Positions 12,901 to 27,239 are shown, numbered from the stretch's first letter. The stretch is 64,000 bases of DNA from Phlyctochytrium arcticum (GCA_025602905.1 JAHLKI010000016.1:558001-622000), one strand, 5' to 3'. Made by a program: numbers and translations. Notes: a model not told the origin generated them from the letters alone.

Positions 12901-15900
12901 TGGAAGCATATCAGGAATATGACTTTTTGCTACGGCCTGTAGACGGCATGCCTGAATGGGATAACATCCAATTGGACGTTGTAGCATTGGAGAAAGTCAT
13001 CAAGAGATACTTCTCAGCGGCTAAAACCATTGACTTTATTTCTCCCGCTCAAGTTGAAATTCCTCCATTTGTGCTCGAATGTAGTACGATCAAAATGATC
13101 TTCCAGTTTCAAGCACGCCGAGTGCTTAAAACTCTACAGGACAATTTGATGGATCGTTTCTGCGAGTTCTGTACTTTCCTAACCACGGCGTTCAGTGACC
13201 TTTACAGTCAAATACTTACAGACCCAGGCCAGGATACGGCATTGTGGCAAATGGCCAAGAATGCTGTCGAGACGTGTATGCAACAAGTGGGGGACTATGA
13301 CGATCAGGTGCGGAATCATATCAAACGATATGGCATATTCACTAAAGGTATCTTCAGCTGCGGGAGGTTCAGGTAATCTGGCAACTTATGTACAATTACG
13401 AGTTTTCCCTGGAGGAATCTGTGAATGATCTCTATTGGACGACATGCGCTTGGCCGATGAGATTATCTGATGAAATAAATAGGGCATCAGAGCGTTTAAG
13501 TGATGCCCGAGAGCGCATCATTGGTCAGGTACGCATAAGTGCCGCTGAAAGAATATTTTGTAGATTCTGAGTATAGTTTGTTACCTAGCTTAATGTAGAC
13601 CGAGACTATGTTCACAGTTCGGCGTTGGCGTATATGGGCGAAGTACGAACTTACCTCTCAGATGCCGGAGACGTGGCAAACTATCTTGAAATAGAGCGGC
13701 GCGTTCTGTACTTGCGTCACCGACTTGACAAGGTTTGGACTCTGGGGCAATCTATACCCGTCCGGGAAAATCACATTGGCGTACCCATCACTTCTCTGGC
13801 CCATCTGGATAGCTTAGAATCGGAATTTAAGCATTACGAAGCACTTTGGTTGCTCGTTGGTGGTGTCTTTGCCCGGCGCGCAGAATGGCTAGGTTTATCA
13901 TTCGCGGACCTGAATGCACCGCTGATGGTTGATACTGTCACGCATTGGAAACTCACGGTCACAGAGCTCACCGAACCTTTTAAGAATGTACCTAATTCGA
14001 GAGCGGTTTTGTCAAGAATTGAGGGTGAAATCATGGACTTTGATCGACATCTAAGTATCATTGTTTCACTACGCAATCCAAACTTACGGGACAAACATTG
14101 GGAAGAAATGTCCGGAATCGTAGGCATTACTTTACAAGAGATTAACGGCTTAAAGTTATCCCAAGTGCTTGAGCTTGACCTCGAGTTGGTGCGAGATATT
14201 CTAAGTGATATCAGCAAGGAAGCTACCCTGGAAGCGGAATTTGAGATGGAGCTGGACAATATGCGAGCGGAAATTTCCGCACGAAGATTTGTTCTTGTTC
14301 CCTATGTCACCTCTGATTACCACCTAATTGAGAATTTCCCGGATGCGATGGCGTTACTTCAAGACTTGCTGATTCGGTCCGAAAGACTCTTACAGCGGTG
14401 TCGTGCAATGGCAATGAAACCAAAGATTGAAGCATGGGTCAAAAGACTGAACAAGTCTCAAGAAACATTGGAGGAGTGGGAGCACCTTCAGCAAATTTTT
14501 GTCAAATTGTTTCCGGTGCTTCGCCTGTCGGGGGAAATTGCTTACCTTACTCGAGAACAGGCAGACAACTTTGTTGCCCTTACTAAACTTTTCAGTATGC
14601 TCTCTGATGTAGTCACGAAGAGTCGCAAGTTCAGTGCTGTATTCCTTAGAAGCGACCTGCTTGAAATGATTAGTGGGGGATTGAGCCGGATTGACAGTAT
14701 TTTCGGAGGGGTAATTAAGCTCATAGAGGCGAAACGAGATAAGTTTCCCCGTTTCTGGTTCCTTACAAATGACCAAGTGTTGGAAATGATCTCCTGTTTG
14801 CCTAACGTGTCTGCGCTCAACCCGCTCCTTGTACGATGCTTTGATGGTATCAAAGAACTACAGCTCGCCGAAATTGAAGTGGAAAATCCGGAAGGAGCGT
14901 TAAAGGGTTTAGTGACGGAATTTCTGGAAGATAAGCACGAGGCCCATGATGGTTTGCCACCGCTTGCCAAACTTGAGCGGTCGGCAGTTGATAACGAGGT
15001 GGACAGTGCGGATGAGGCGGACGACGATGTTTCTTCGATCGCCCCGCCTCCACCGACTCGAAGAACAACTAAACATATTTCATTGCCACCGAGCGGAGCT
15101 TTTGCGAGACGGGGTGGGTCGCAGGGAATTCACTCTGAAGTACAGCTGCTTGTGTCTCGCAAGTTTACAATAAGCGAGAGAATGGCCACTCACGTACAAG
15201 GAATACGAAGCTTCGAAGATGAGCTAACACCAATAATCCCCTCCGTTGTTGCCTCCATGCGCGTGGAGGTTTGGCTAGCTCAACTTGAGGTCCGTATCCG
15301 AGAGTCAATAAAAGATTCCGTTATGACTGCCCTCAAAACGATTCCGGATCATTCGGCCACTCCGCAATTCATTTACAAGTACCCACTTCAAGTAGTCTTG
15401 GTTGTTGCACAAATTAGGTGGACGAAGTTTCTAAAGACTGTCATCTTGGAGGAATCGGATGTTGCAGTCAAAGAATACCGCAAGTCCTTAAGTAAGGAAA
15501 TTGACGACCTCATTTCGCTCTTCAAAACCAATATGACGGCGTATCACCGGCGAGCAGTTGAATCTACAATTTTGGCGGCTTCATATACTTTGGCTACTGC
15601 GCAAGGAGACATATCCAGTCTCAGTGAGCCTGATTGGATTTCCCGATTGCGTTATGAAGTTTCGGACGATGGCAATGTGACAATGCATTGCATGTATCAT
15701 TCGATACCCTATGGATATGAGTACATTGGAACAGCACCACGGATGATTATCACCACGAGCAACAATCGAACCATCGCACAAGTAATCGGTTACATGAAGA
15801 ATGGAGGCAATTCTCTTGTAACAGGGGAATATCTTTGTCGGGAGACCATTATAGAACTGTCGAGACTAGTGGGGGCTCGATGTGTCGTTATTGATAGCGC

Positions 15901-18900
15901 AATAAACAAATCCTGGGCAGGTGATATCATGAATCGTATCATGAACGGTCTTTTTCGAAGCGGCTGTTGGGTGTGTCTCGATCAGATACAGCATATTCCG
16001 GACCTTGATCTGTCAAATATCGTGCAGCATATTGGAACAACCTTGAGGGCATTTAACATGGCACTGAGAGCGCGTCGAACTAAATTTACGTACGACGACA
16101 GAGAGTTCGACGTATCTGAGCTCACGACAATTTTTGCGACCTATGATGGGAAGCGCAAATTGAGTAGCTTCCCTGTAAATTTGAAGTCATACTTTCGGCC
16201 CATAGCGATTGCTGTTCCTGATACGGATATCTACCTGGAAACTGCACTTACGGCGCAAAACTTTTCCACCGCGGCTGTCCTGGCCAGAAAGGTTGTAGCT
16301 GTGACACGCGCACTAACAAATACGCTGCCGCCTGATTGCGGGTATAATTTTTCCATTTCACGGATTAGTCTCCTTGCCCAGGCAGCTGGTAGAGTCCTGT
16401 GGAATGAAGAGTTCGCGGTGCATCGGGAAGCATCCATAGTCGCGGGTGCTATTGAAAATATTTTGGGATCACAACTTCGCAAAGAGCATCGGCCTCTCTT
16501 CAAGCACATGCTCGATGAAGTATTCGGAGAGGAGAGAAGACGCTACCCGTTTCATATTTTGGAAACTGCAGCACGCAAAATTGCTTTAGAGCACAATTTG
16601 GTCTTGAGTGACCACATGATGGAAAAGCTACAGCAGCTCTATGAAAGTCTCTGTCTTGATCGCAAAGTCATCGTGACGGGAGAAACACTGACTGGAAAAA
16701 GCACGCTTCTTCGGCTATTGCAGGACACCCTAATACAGTTCGAGAAAGATCCTGACAATAAAACCCTTGTGTCCTTCACCTCCTACCCAGCCGCTTTGGA
16801 CCACGATAATATCGTTGGAGTTTATCAGCAAGATGCGGCCTTATTCCGCAATGGCGTCATCTTTACCTTGGTTGAGCGAGCTGTAAGTCACGTACGCTCG
16901 ATTCTGGGAGGTGGAAGGACCACGGCTGTACCTTCGATTCTAAGCAAAGCGGGTCTGGCTTGGATCATCATTGATATTGCCAGTTCTTTTGCCGTACTTG
17001 ATCTTCAAGCGTTTTTCGATGAGCACCGGACGATCTTTTCTTCTCTTACACCTGCGATCAACATCCCTGGGCAGATCCGCATGATTTTGGAGCTGACAGA
17101 CCTGCGCAACATCACCCCGGCGACCGTTTTGAATAGCTCTTTGATTCATATGTGCGCTGAGGAGCTGAGCACTTCTAGCATTGTGCTAGGAGAATTCCAA
17201 AAGCGCACTGCGGAATTCCAAGATTTTTCCAACTACCTTCTTTTGGTGCATAAACACATAGCAATGCCAATCTTTGACACTATCCTTGCAAGTGGTAAAT
17301 CGTGTTTCTTCAATTCAGTGTCCATACTCTGTCATCAGACGATCCGCGTCTTCACGGCCTTGCTCACTGATCTGACATGTGATGGGTTTAGCCGATTTAC
17401 GGTCGGAGAGCAACATGCATGGTTTCTAGCGTCGTTCCTCTTTTCTGTCATACAAGCTGCTGGGTCGTTGACTGATGCTTGGTCCCGCTTGAAGCTCGAT
17501 TTTTTTGTCAAAGAAACCGTGCTGGACAGGTGTTTGATGCAACTTGCTGAATCGTGCTCAATCGACGTCAAAGATTTCCAAGAGGTTGCAAAACTAAAGA
17601 GCCAAGCAAGTGTATATGATTGTTACTTCGACCCGCGCCTTTTCGCCTGGACTTCTTGGGGAGATATGACTGTTGAGAGAGACCTCACAGTTCAGCCCGC
17701 AAACTATCAACGCAATATCATTATCAGTAGCGACACCATTCGAGTCGCCTTTTTTGCCCAGTTGCTGATGACCCAGGGACATTCACCTTTGATTGTAGGG
17801 GCAGAAGGCGCAGGAAAAACAACCGCTGCTCATGTCGCTTTGAATCCTGCGAATTTGGCAGGCTACAATGGTGTCCCTTTGCTCTTGACCGAGAGTTCAC
17901 CGACAGTTATTCGCGGTAAACTTGAACGCCGCCTGATACAAAAACGGCGTGGGACTTTTGGCTGTCCTAATGGTATCCGCTTATATGTGTTTGTAGACGA
18001 TGTCAGTACTCGTTCTTCTCAACCCAATGACGACAGTGCTCACGCAGGAATGGAATTCTGGCGACAGTATTTTGAAGGAGGCGGTTGGTTTGGTGGCAAG
18101 CGGGGCACAGAATGGTTCACCGCAGAAGACATTTCAGTTTTAGCTGCCATGGGCAATATTCACCCCACGCGGACAATGCTGTCTTCGATGGCGAGACAGC
18201 TTCGACATTTCATACCCATCTCACTAGACAGTGTCGCAGCTGACAAGGTTAAATCTTTTACCTACGAAAGCATGCTCACTGCATTTGCTGCAATTGCTGG
18301 GGCAGATTGCTCAGAGCTTGCTAGCCTTTTCTTACAAGCTACAGATAAGCTGTTCAATGCAGTCAAGAAGACTTTCGTCACTTCATATGTGAACCCACAT
18401 TATCTGTTTGGTATTAGAGATGAGCTGAATGTGATCAAAACTCTCCTGCGCCAGGCCAATAAAAGCTCCTTGGTGGAGAACATTGTTCATGCCTGGGGAC
18501 ACGCTTGTCGCCGAGGCGTTCGAGATAAGTTGAGTGCTTCAGATGACGTTGACAAATTTGATGCCTTATTTCGAGCATGTGTCGAGCAATGTTTTGCTGG
18601 AATGGAATATGATGACATCTTTTTTGCGGAGGACCCGCTTATTTATTTACCGGACCAGTCAGCGCGGACAATCGGCTCCACTCCGTGCTTGGCATGGAAG
18701 GCGGTCACGTCCCTACCAGGGCTGAGTCAACAGCTGCGGCAACATCAAGTGGAGCTTCCGAGGAGCTCTGAAACTATGACCCAATACCAGCCTGAAAATC
18801 TTCAGGTTGCTTTACAGTTATGCCATTCTACCAGCCTACCAAATACTCATGCGATACTATTGGAATATGATAGTGGGGGCAGTCGTGCAGTTACAGAGCT

Positions 18901-21900
18901 GGCGAGCCGTTTACAAAGTTCCAAGTTTCTGGAGCATCGGACACCGTCGTCAATTAACGAGACTATGATTTTCGCGATCCGCATGATCCTGCAAAGTGAC
19001 GAAATTGTGACAGTTTTTGCTTGTTGGAAAGACTTCGAAGTTACAAATGAACTTCTGCATTTTTTCAGCTCTGGAATTCCCACGGCATTTGCGGAGGCTG
19101 CACTTGATGATGACTATACCGAACTTTACAGAGCTCGGATGGCCTACCAGCAAGCTGAAACAGATGGTGGGCGTGAGGAGGTGGTTCTGTCGTGCGCAGC
19201 TTACTTACGTGAAAAGCTACATATCGTTCTGTCGTACCCCATGGTCGGATTCCCTGAGAATTTTATTCGGGACCGGGCCAGGTTTCCGGCCATCTTTCGA
19301 TCTAGCTTCGTCATGTGGACCCCCAGAAACAGTAAAACTTCAGTCAACTTCAACTTAATGCCTATTGTCAAGAAGCATATCGCCTTGAAGAAGCAATCTG
19401 AAACCTTGTGTCGATTATTTTCCAGAGTGAACAGTGACTTTTGTATGAACGAAGACCTCGGCGACAATCACAGCAATGAAATCCGATCATATGAATACGC
19501 CTATGAGACAGCATTTAAAACATTTGATCGCATTTTTGATGAGAAAAACTCCGACATTGTGAATGAAATCCAGGCGGTGCAACTGGCATTGCAGCGGCAT
19601 GAATGGACCGTAAAATCTGTAGAAGCATTGCAGATTTACCATAACATGTGGACGGCTAAATTGGATGAAACTATTTTGAAAACAAGGGAATTCTTGAAGG
19701 ATATGGAAGACGAGCGCGAAGGTATGTTACCAAAAACTCCCTATTCATTGGATCATTTTACGAATGTCGATCTTCAGCTATTGACCGTGCGAAAAGCGAC
19801 CTCAGCAAAGATAATGATACACTAGGCAGGATTCAAGTACAATTAAAGGAGCTTCGTTCAAACTACGCCTCTGAGTTCAGCAAAGTTGCACCACAACTGA
19901 CGGCTGCTCAGAAAAATGTGGAGATGCTGCCGAAAAATGATATTTACGAGGTATGAACAAGAAGAATGCTTTTCTTCCCTTCGTCAAAATCATGAGAATT
20001 CTGCAGATCAAATCAATGATTAGCCCCCCGAAGATCGTCCAAATCCTCGGCGAGGCATTACTGATCTTGTTTAAGTTTGAGTTGAAGAGCGGAGAGTCTA
20101 ATTGGGACGCGTCCAAGCGGCTTTTATCTGATAAATTTCTGTTTTACTTTGGTCAGTTTGATATTGAGGCAGTTACCACTCCCCAAATCCTTCGCGTGGA
20201 GTCGTGTTTCAAAAATGCGGACTTCCGCGCAGGGGAGCTCAATCGCATCGCGCGGGCCCTAGGATTACTAGCTGCTTGGGTGATTGCAGTTCAGCGTTTC
20301 CACAATACGGCAGTAGCCCTGCAGCCACGGAAACGAGAAATACAGGAGCTGGAGGCGCGAATCGACGAGCGTCAAAAAGCTATCATAAAATCAAATTCAA
20401 TCTTGGCGCAATTGGAAGCCAAACTCACTAGCATGAGATTCGAATTTGATGGCAAAATAAAGGAAAAGGAGCTCGTTCACAGCCAGCACAAAGAAGCAGA
20501 GCATCGGTACAATGAGGCACTCAAGCTGTTACCCTCCTGTACGTACCTCGCCAAGGTTTGGGGTGATGAGATGGAGGATTTGCAACGCCGTCAGACCCTT
20601 TTGTTACCTCAAGTGCTCTTCGCGTCATGGACAATAGGTAAGGTTTTGGTGAAAATGCTTGAACTATGACTGATATATGTCATCGCGTCTATAGTATACT
20701 TGAGCAACACTTCCCCGCAGAAGCGAGCTGCCGTTTACAATCGTTGGTCACTCTGGCTTGACGAAGAAGAGATAGTGCACGCAAATATATCGACCACCTT
20801 CGAACTTTGCGAGTTTCTACAAGACGGGCGCATGCATGAGTATTTCGTTACGCAGAATCTGCCTGTGGACAAGGAGACCTACTCCGCTTTATTGATAGCG
20901 CGAATGTCGGTACGCTTCCCACTATTGTTTGATCCGTATGAGCGACTATATCCCTGGATCCAAACATTGGAGAGAACTCGTCGCTTGGATACATTAGAAA
21001 GTGACGCAGAACATTCAGATGACCTTGTAGCGACATTGCTTTCAGCGATGAGAAAAGGAATGCCGTTGGTGGTTCATATTCGTGGAAGCGATATGAACCC
21101 TTTACTATTGCAGATATTACGGACCCGTCATTACGCACAATTACGCTCGCTCAGCGAATTTGAGATTGACTTTGAGGGAAGTCGTTTCACTGTTGACGCT
21201 GCTTTTAGAATATACTTTCTGCACTATCAGCATCCGGGCCCAGTTTTGGAGGACTGGGCCAGGTACCTTCAACCTGTGCAATTGCAACTAGACAAATCTG
21301 CAATCCATCACAACGTTTATAAGGCGCTGCTGGCAAACGAGGCTCCAAAATATTTGGACCAACGCAAGGAACTTGATATGCAGAAAATCTCGAACGCGAA
21401 CGCGCTTCGTCTACTCGGTCGCAAAGGCCGCGATTTTATGGTGGGAATGAATGATCCTGATCTCTGGGGTGGTACTTTGCATGATTCCGTGATTGACATC
21501 GAAGAGCGTGCCACCGCAAACATGAACAGCAGTATCATTCTGGGGCAATTGGAAAAAGATTTGGATGTCCATCTGGATTGGTATCGCAATGTGGCCAATA
21601 TAATGGCGGGATATATGACCATCCTCCTGCGCTGGCACAATGTACAAAACCGTTACTTAATGGACATCGACAAAACCTATGATCTACATGTCAAACTGAT
21701 TACGCCAGTTCCGGAGAACGACTATGATCGCTTAAACACCGCAAAGCAATTATTTGTTCGCAGTTTGCACAAAAGAATAGCAAGCGCGGCGTCACCCGAA
21801 GATCGCATCCTTTTGTGGTTCCTCATGACTGTCGAATGGACAAACCAGGAGTTTGAAAAGTCCCACACGCTCTACTTCCCAGCTAAACACTGTGAGGTAC

Positions 21901-24285
21901 TCTTGCAATTGAGTTCCACCACGGCCGAATCCGAAGTATTGGTAAATGGTGCCGAGCTGCCGTCTAATCCATCATCCTGGTTGGAAGATACATGTTGGAG
22001 GCGGCTGTGCAGTCTCACCTGCTTACCCGTCTTTCAGAAAGACAAGTTCCCGCAAGACTTTGTCCGATTTGCGAATACCGCCACAACCCCCGAACAAGAA
22101 CAGAGCTGGGAAAATGTCTACCGTTCAGTCCGACCTTGGCTTTGTAAACTTCCTGGCAAGTGGCAATCAAAATTGACCTTATCAGAGAAGTTGCTTGTGA
22201 TAGCAAGCCTGCGGCCCGACTCACTTATTTGTGCTATGGAGGATTTCGCAATGCGTGTGTTTGGGGATGGCATTCTGAGTTACGACATCGCACCAATGGT
22301 CTCGGCTCTGGAGCGCGGTCCATTAGTGCCAATTCTATACATGGACAGCACGACCGACGATCCAATTACTAAAATTCGCACTTTGGCCGGCAAGCGAAAT
22401 ATGACGAATCTGTTCTCGATAATATCGGTCGCGATGGAGCCATTGAGTGCCGTCAGTAAGGCAATTGATGATGCTATGGGAAGGGGAAAGTGGTTGCTTT
22501 TGATCAACGCACAGTACAGCGTAGAATATCTAAAGCACATTGAAAAGCATATTCGTGGGAAACTTGCGAACCGAGACGATTCAATCAACCCGCAATTTCG
22601 GCTTTGGATATCGCTATCATCAGACAGACATATACCATCCTTCTTTTTCAGGCACGCAGCCCAGGTCTTGGCTGAGAATGGCTCGGAAATCAAGCGTCGA
22701 TTATACGATACTTATGCAGTATTGGAAGATAACCTGAATCCTTTTGAACTAAAAGCGACCCAGTCATACAAAAGCCAACTTCTCAATGTCGCATTGCTGC
22801 ACACTCTTTTGGTAATGAGGCTAAAGTACGGCGTGACCAGCTTCACCAAAGAATATGATTTTGCTCCGACGGACTTCCCATGTGGCATAAACGCACTGCG
22901 CAATGTCATGTCCGCTGCCGGTGAAAAGCAAATCACAAAGAAGGTCGTGCATGCTGTCGGTGATAGTGTGTATGGTGCCCAAATGACTTCAGTATACGAT
23001 AAGCGATTGCTTTCGGCCATTTTCCATGAATTGTTGCAACATTGGGAAAGCGACTCTTCTCTCGCGACACATTTCACAACAATTTCCGAGGCGCTCCAAC
23101 GAGGTGACCTGCGGTCATACCAACAATGTGTTCATCAACTTCGGGGAGATCTCTGGGCTGCGCCGGACCTTGTGGGACTGTGTCCGAACTCGAATTCATA
23201 CCTAAATCAAAATTTATCGGCATCCCTACTCAGTGGGTGGGAACGCTTCGTTGGATTCCGCCCTAAGGATACATGGAGCATTTCAAGCAATCAGCGTTCT
23301 CAGAATCTGATTACCATCGTCACGGATCTTCTGTCAAAGATCCGAACAGCGACCACTGATACCTTCTTACATCCTGGGTCTGCACCATCAGCCCGTGTGG
23401 CCTATCGAGGCATTGGTTACTACCTAGACAATGTCCTTGATCAGAACATTATTCAATACCGTCAAATGATAGCATATCTGTATACAGCTCTATCGAATCT
23501 TCTGGATAGGTTGCATTTGGGAGACTCACTCACTGAGGAGGATTTAAGAGTTTGCTGTGACCTCGAATCAGGCTCTATACCAACACTTTGGCGGCCTTTC
23601 ATTTATACCACGTCGCTATCATTATCCAAATGGACAAAAGATCTTGTTTCACGGATAAAGTATCTCAGAAATTGGACACATACCCGCCACGGCGATCACC
23701 ACAATGCTCTTCGCACATTGATCATTCACGATGTCACCAAAGTGTACTCGCCTAGAGCATTCATGCAAGGTAAGATTTGCTTGGTTCATGTATGCGCCTG
23801 GCTACATCTCACATTACGCCCAGCTCTCCTGAACGACGTTGGTCTGGCCCGGCGTGATAACACTTCGATCGAGCTTGAAGCTATAATGGTGTCATCTAAA
23901 CAGACATCTCCTCCGGACGTAGGGTGCTATGTTGCCGGACTGACCCTGATTGGTGCTGGATGGGACAAAACCCACTCACGCCTAAAGGAACTGAAAGACG
24001 GTGAACACAATATGTATTTGGGATGTGTAAGTATGACATGTTCGAGGACCTACCCATTAAACATCTAACAGAGGCCATCATGTTCAACAGATGTGGTTTC
24101 AACCGTTCTTGAAAAACCAGACGGGCACACGTCGAAGCAATCCTAGATACCTTCAATGCCCAATCTACGTTTATAAGAAAGGCTTCATAGAAGAACATCA
24201 GCGGGTTGGAAGTGTGCAACTGCATACCGACGCGCCTCCACGGACCTGGATAAAACAGAATATTTGCATTGTTTGTGAACTGTAA
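9907..24285 (+). CDS. Axonemal-type dynein heavy chain with degenerate AAA1, about 4617 aa
   Basis: Motor subunit family of ciliary microtubule dyneins. Ten exons: 9907-11075, 11139-11409, 11460-13307, 13358-13523, 13599-19721, 19778-19950, 20007-20637, 20695-23769, 23824-24026, 24091-24285; lengths sum to 4618 codons including stop. Order: disordered N-terminus with RPxSA repeats, tail, linker, six AAA modules, stalk coiled coils around a microtubule-binding segment (CC1 ends near LTAAQKNVEML at 19.9 kb; CC2 about 20.3-20.5 kb), then the C-terminal domain ending TWIKQNICIVCEL. AAA2 keeps GETLTGKST (about 16.68 kb) and AAA3 keeps GAEGAGKTT and FVDDVS. AAA1, normally the essential ATPase, has no P-loop (TGEYLCRE where GPAGTGKTE is expected, about 15.81 kb), and its Walker B is CLDQ rather than CFDE. 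AAA4 is also degenerate. It may be a structural or regulatory dynein-like chain; a DNHD1-type identity is only a guess. The 13524-13598 intron is the least certain. Confidence 0.9.
10400..11075 (+). repeat. About ten RPxSA/RPxTA peptide repeats in the dynein N-terminus
   Basis: The end of the first exon encodes a recurring short motif, spaced about 15-40 residues apart: SRPASAR, SRPGSAH, SRPTSGR, SRPGSGR, SRPQSAK, SRPSTAK, TRPGTAA, ARPHSAK, SRTGTAK, TRPSSAH. The DNA copies are diverged, so the peptide rather than the nucleotide sequence seems conserved. Such basic Ser-rich motifs could bind microtubules or be phosphorylated; that is inference. Confidence 0.8.
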
Positions 24286-25483
24286 ATATCGCATTTGTAC
24301 TTAACCTTGCACGCTACGTTGTATTTAACAATTGAAATCTACCATAAACTATTGTAAAGTTTCTTCCTACGCTAGCCTAACTATTCTGTTGAGTAACCAA
24401 TTGAGCAACTAGTAGTACAGTGCCAAGTGTGCCATCCTTCGACAGGCCCGCTTGTCGGTGAATAAATCATTTGCGCCCAAAAGCTTTCGCAACTCCAATA
24501 GCTGATCGCGGTTTTGTGCATCCCTCTATCAATTCGACATTAGTAGAAGGTTAATTGTGAGTTTAACACTTCCATACCTCTCTGATTCGATCAGACTTGT
24601 AAATAGAAAACCTATCGTCATTGGAAACGTGTCTGCCATTTGCATAGTTGATATCGTAAGTCCCTGTTGGTGATATGAGCCTCGTGAAGTCAGGGGGGCA
24701 CAATGTAGAGAGAACTTCGTACCTGGTCCGGGTATGTTCCTTGATGGCTTCAAATCATGTCAGAATCATCAAGCCAGGCTCTCATTTCACACTCATACCC
24801 TATCCATCTGTTTGCCCAATTCGCTTTTCGGGCTCAAACTGCTCAAAGGTTCTCGGAGAGAAGTTGGGCGTTGCTTCAGCACATCCAGAAAGGATGACGC
24901 GGTATACAACCCAAACGTGGATGACTACAGCAATGTTCACTTATTCGTTTGTGTCCGCATTCGACGCTCAAACGAACCTCGGGTATGCGAGGAAACCTTT
25001 CGGACGTGCGCACCAAAAGTCCCTTGTTGGATATAGGCTTCTGCAGAGCAACAGTTGCCAATCGCGTGGCCTGATCCGCACAGCGTGAGAAATTTGTCGC
25101 TTTGATGTCAATATGACAGAAATGAACAGGCATACTTCGTCCACATCATATCCTCCAGGACCAATGGGGCCGGTAACAGGCGGAAGTATTTGAAAACGGG
25201 CCGACCGGGGGCCATGAAAAGCTTGCCAGAGCAATAGAGTAAGTCCGGGGTTTACATACAATAAAGTGTCCCACCCGTCCAACTCACCTTTTTTTACTTC
25301 CATAGTAATAGTATCAGCCAAGCTGTAGAAACATCATACTTGAGTATCGCTGTTCCCGAAAAAGTGGACATCAAAACGAGGGTTTTTGGGGGGGCGATGT
25401 GATTGTTTATCAAGACTGGCCAAAAATTGTCATCGCGTTTTTGACTAGAAACTTTCAACTGTAGAGGAGCTGGGAAGCCAGGG
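24286..25483. other. Intergenic region after the dynein gene
   Basis: About 1.2 kb between the dynein stop and the RNF34-like start on the same strand. Open frames on both strands, up to about 135 codons, lack domains and consistent splicing. The region should hold the dynein 3' end and the next promoter. Nothing else was recognised. Confidence 0.5.
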
Positions 25484-27239
25484 ATGTCGTCGGAACCACC
25501 TCCTGGTTGCCGCAATGCCGATGGACTCTATGTTGGGCAAGGCCACGCACCCTTAACTCGGACGATTCCAAAGCTCAAGCCCAAGAGAGAAGTGGAAATT
25601 TGCTTTTGCGGGTGGGTACCTTTCACATTCGTTCTCGCAGTCTTCAGCGGCCTCATATTGATATGCTACTAGCAACAAGTTTAATTTTTGGAGGCGAAAG
25701 GCTCATTGCTATCATTGCGGAAATGGTATGGGCTCATTGCCAAGCAGCGTTCTCAACTTTACTGAACTTTTGACGTCCCCAAAGTGAAATGTCCAAATTG
25801 TTTGGGAGGTGAATAAAAAGTACCACAGGCCTCGTCTTTTGCTAATATCAATTGGCTATATCATTTCAGACGTAAAAAGTACTCTGATACACTATGGATA
25901 CTATGAGCCCGTGAGCATCTGCACATATTGTGCACCTTTTGTCAAGAGTAAGGCTTTTTGCATTTCGAAGAGGTGACGGCTGAATAACGATTTTTTGTTT
26001 TTAATTGTATTCAGTGTCAAGGATGAACAAAGAGCAACTAGCTGCGCTGCCAACGAAGGAACTCAAAAAGTACATTGCGGCGTACAAGTTACATGCCGGG
26101 AATCTTTTGGAGAAATCTGAGCTGGTCAAACTGATCAATGAGACGGAGATGAAGGAGACGCATGACCAAATCTTTTGTCAGGGGGCTCCCTCCGCTATCT
26201 CCTCCGGTACTGCTTCTGGGAACGCCAGTCCTTTGAGCTCTCCTGCGGCTGAAGCCGGAGGAGGAAGGACTGCACCAAGTGCGGGGAGAACGTACAATGC
26301 GGCCAGGCCGCGCCAACCCAACAATTCACAACCGCCTCCTCCACCCCCACACCCACCATCTCAGTCACCTTCGCCACCAACGTTTGCTCAAAATATGTCA
26401 GGAATGATGGAGTCAATGGCAGCGGCCTTTGGCGCGCCTCAAACTGCATTAAATGTTCCGTCTGGCGCGTATTCTAATATCCCGGATACCTCATATCCGG
26501 GCAACTACACCCCGTCACCATTCACTGCCTACCCAAACCCTACGCAGCCAAACCAGCAAACCCCCGTTTCGCCATCAATATATGGCAGCCATCAGCGACA
26601 ACATTCTGCGCCAATTTCAACACCACTTTCTCCCCCTCGCGTGCCAACTGCCCATTCTACCGGACATACCCCACCACCAAGAACAGAACACCCACGCCCC
26701 CTGCCAGTCGATGTCCCCAGCATAAAATCTCTCATTCAGAATGGCATAGAACCACAGACCCTCTCGGCCAAGACACTTAAACATATCCTCAATAATAACA
26801 AAGTCGATTATGGAAATGTGTTGGAGAAGTCTGAATTGGTTTCAAGAGTCAAGAGATTGGTTGAGAATGAGCGAGCCGAGATGGGTCGAAATACCGACGG
26901 AGACGATGATGGCTTGTGCAAGGTAGGCTGCAAAAGATTGCGTCCAACTGTATACGGTAATAAACCATTTTTATTAGATCTGCTGTGATGCACCTATCAA
27001 TTGCGTATTTCTCGAGTGTGGACATCTCGTAACTTGTAAGTTTATTGATATATGGCGTCTTATCGTACCTAACGACTGTTGTACAAAGGCATGGACTGCG
27101 GAAAGACGCTGGAACGGAAAACGCGAGAGTGTCCAATATGTAGAGGTATGGTCATGTCACCAGTACCAATCCAGGCACAAAAGGCTGATTTTGCGTTCCA
27201 GAACCAATTGCTCGTATTGTGCGAACGTTCAATACGTGA
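25484..27239 (+). CDS. RNF34/RFFL-type E3 ubiquitin ligase (FYVE-like finger, two SAP-like motifs, RING), 447 aa
   Basis: Predicted RING-type ubiquitin ligase. Eight exons: 25484-25611, 25673-25725, 25785-25808, 25870-25947, 26015-26922, 26978-27035, 27089-27145, 27202-27239; the sum is 448 codons with stop. The N-terminus holds a FYVE-like zinc finger spread over four exons: ICFCGNKF, RRKAHCYHCGN, CPNC, ICTYC. A first SAP-like segment follows (LPTKELKKYI...LLEKSELV), then a Pro/Gln-rich linker, a second SAP-like segment (LSAKTLKHIL...VLEKSELV), and a C-terminal RING (CKICCDAP, CVFLECGHLVTC, MDCG, CPICREPIARIV). This order is that of animal RNF34/rififylin. The first zinc pair is C-x-C instead of C-x2-C. 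Without the last intron the RING tail would run on to 27270 with an unusual sequence; the spliced end fits the family better. Confidence 0.88.

Noticed and set aside
24675..25321. Open frames on both strands between dynein and the RNF34-like gene
   Set aside because: They overlap each other, carry no domain, and no splice pattern links them into a longer protein.
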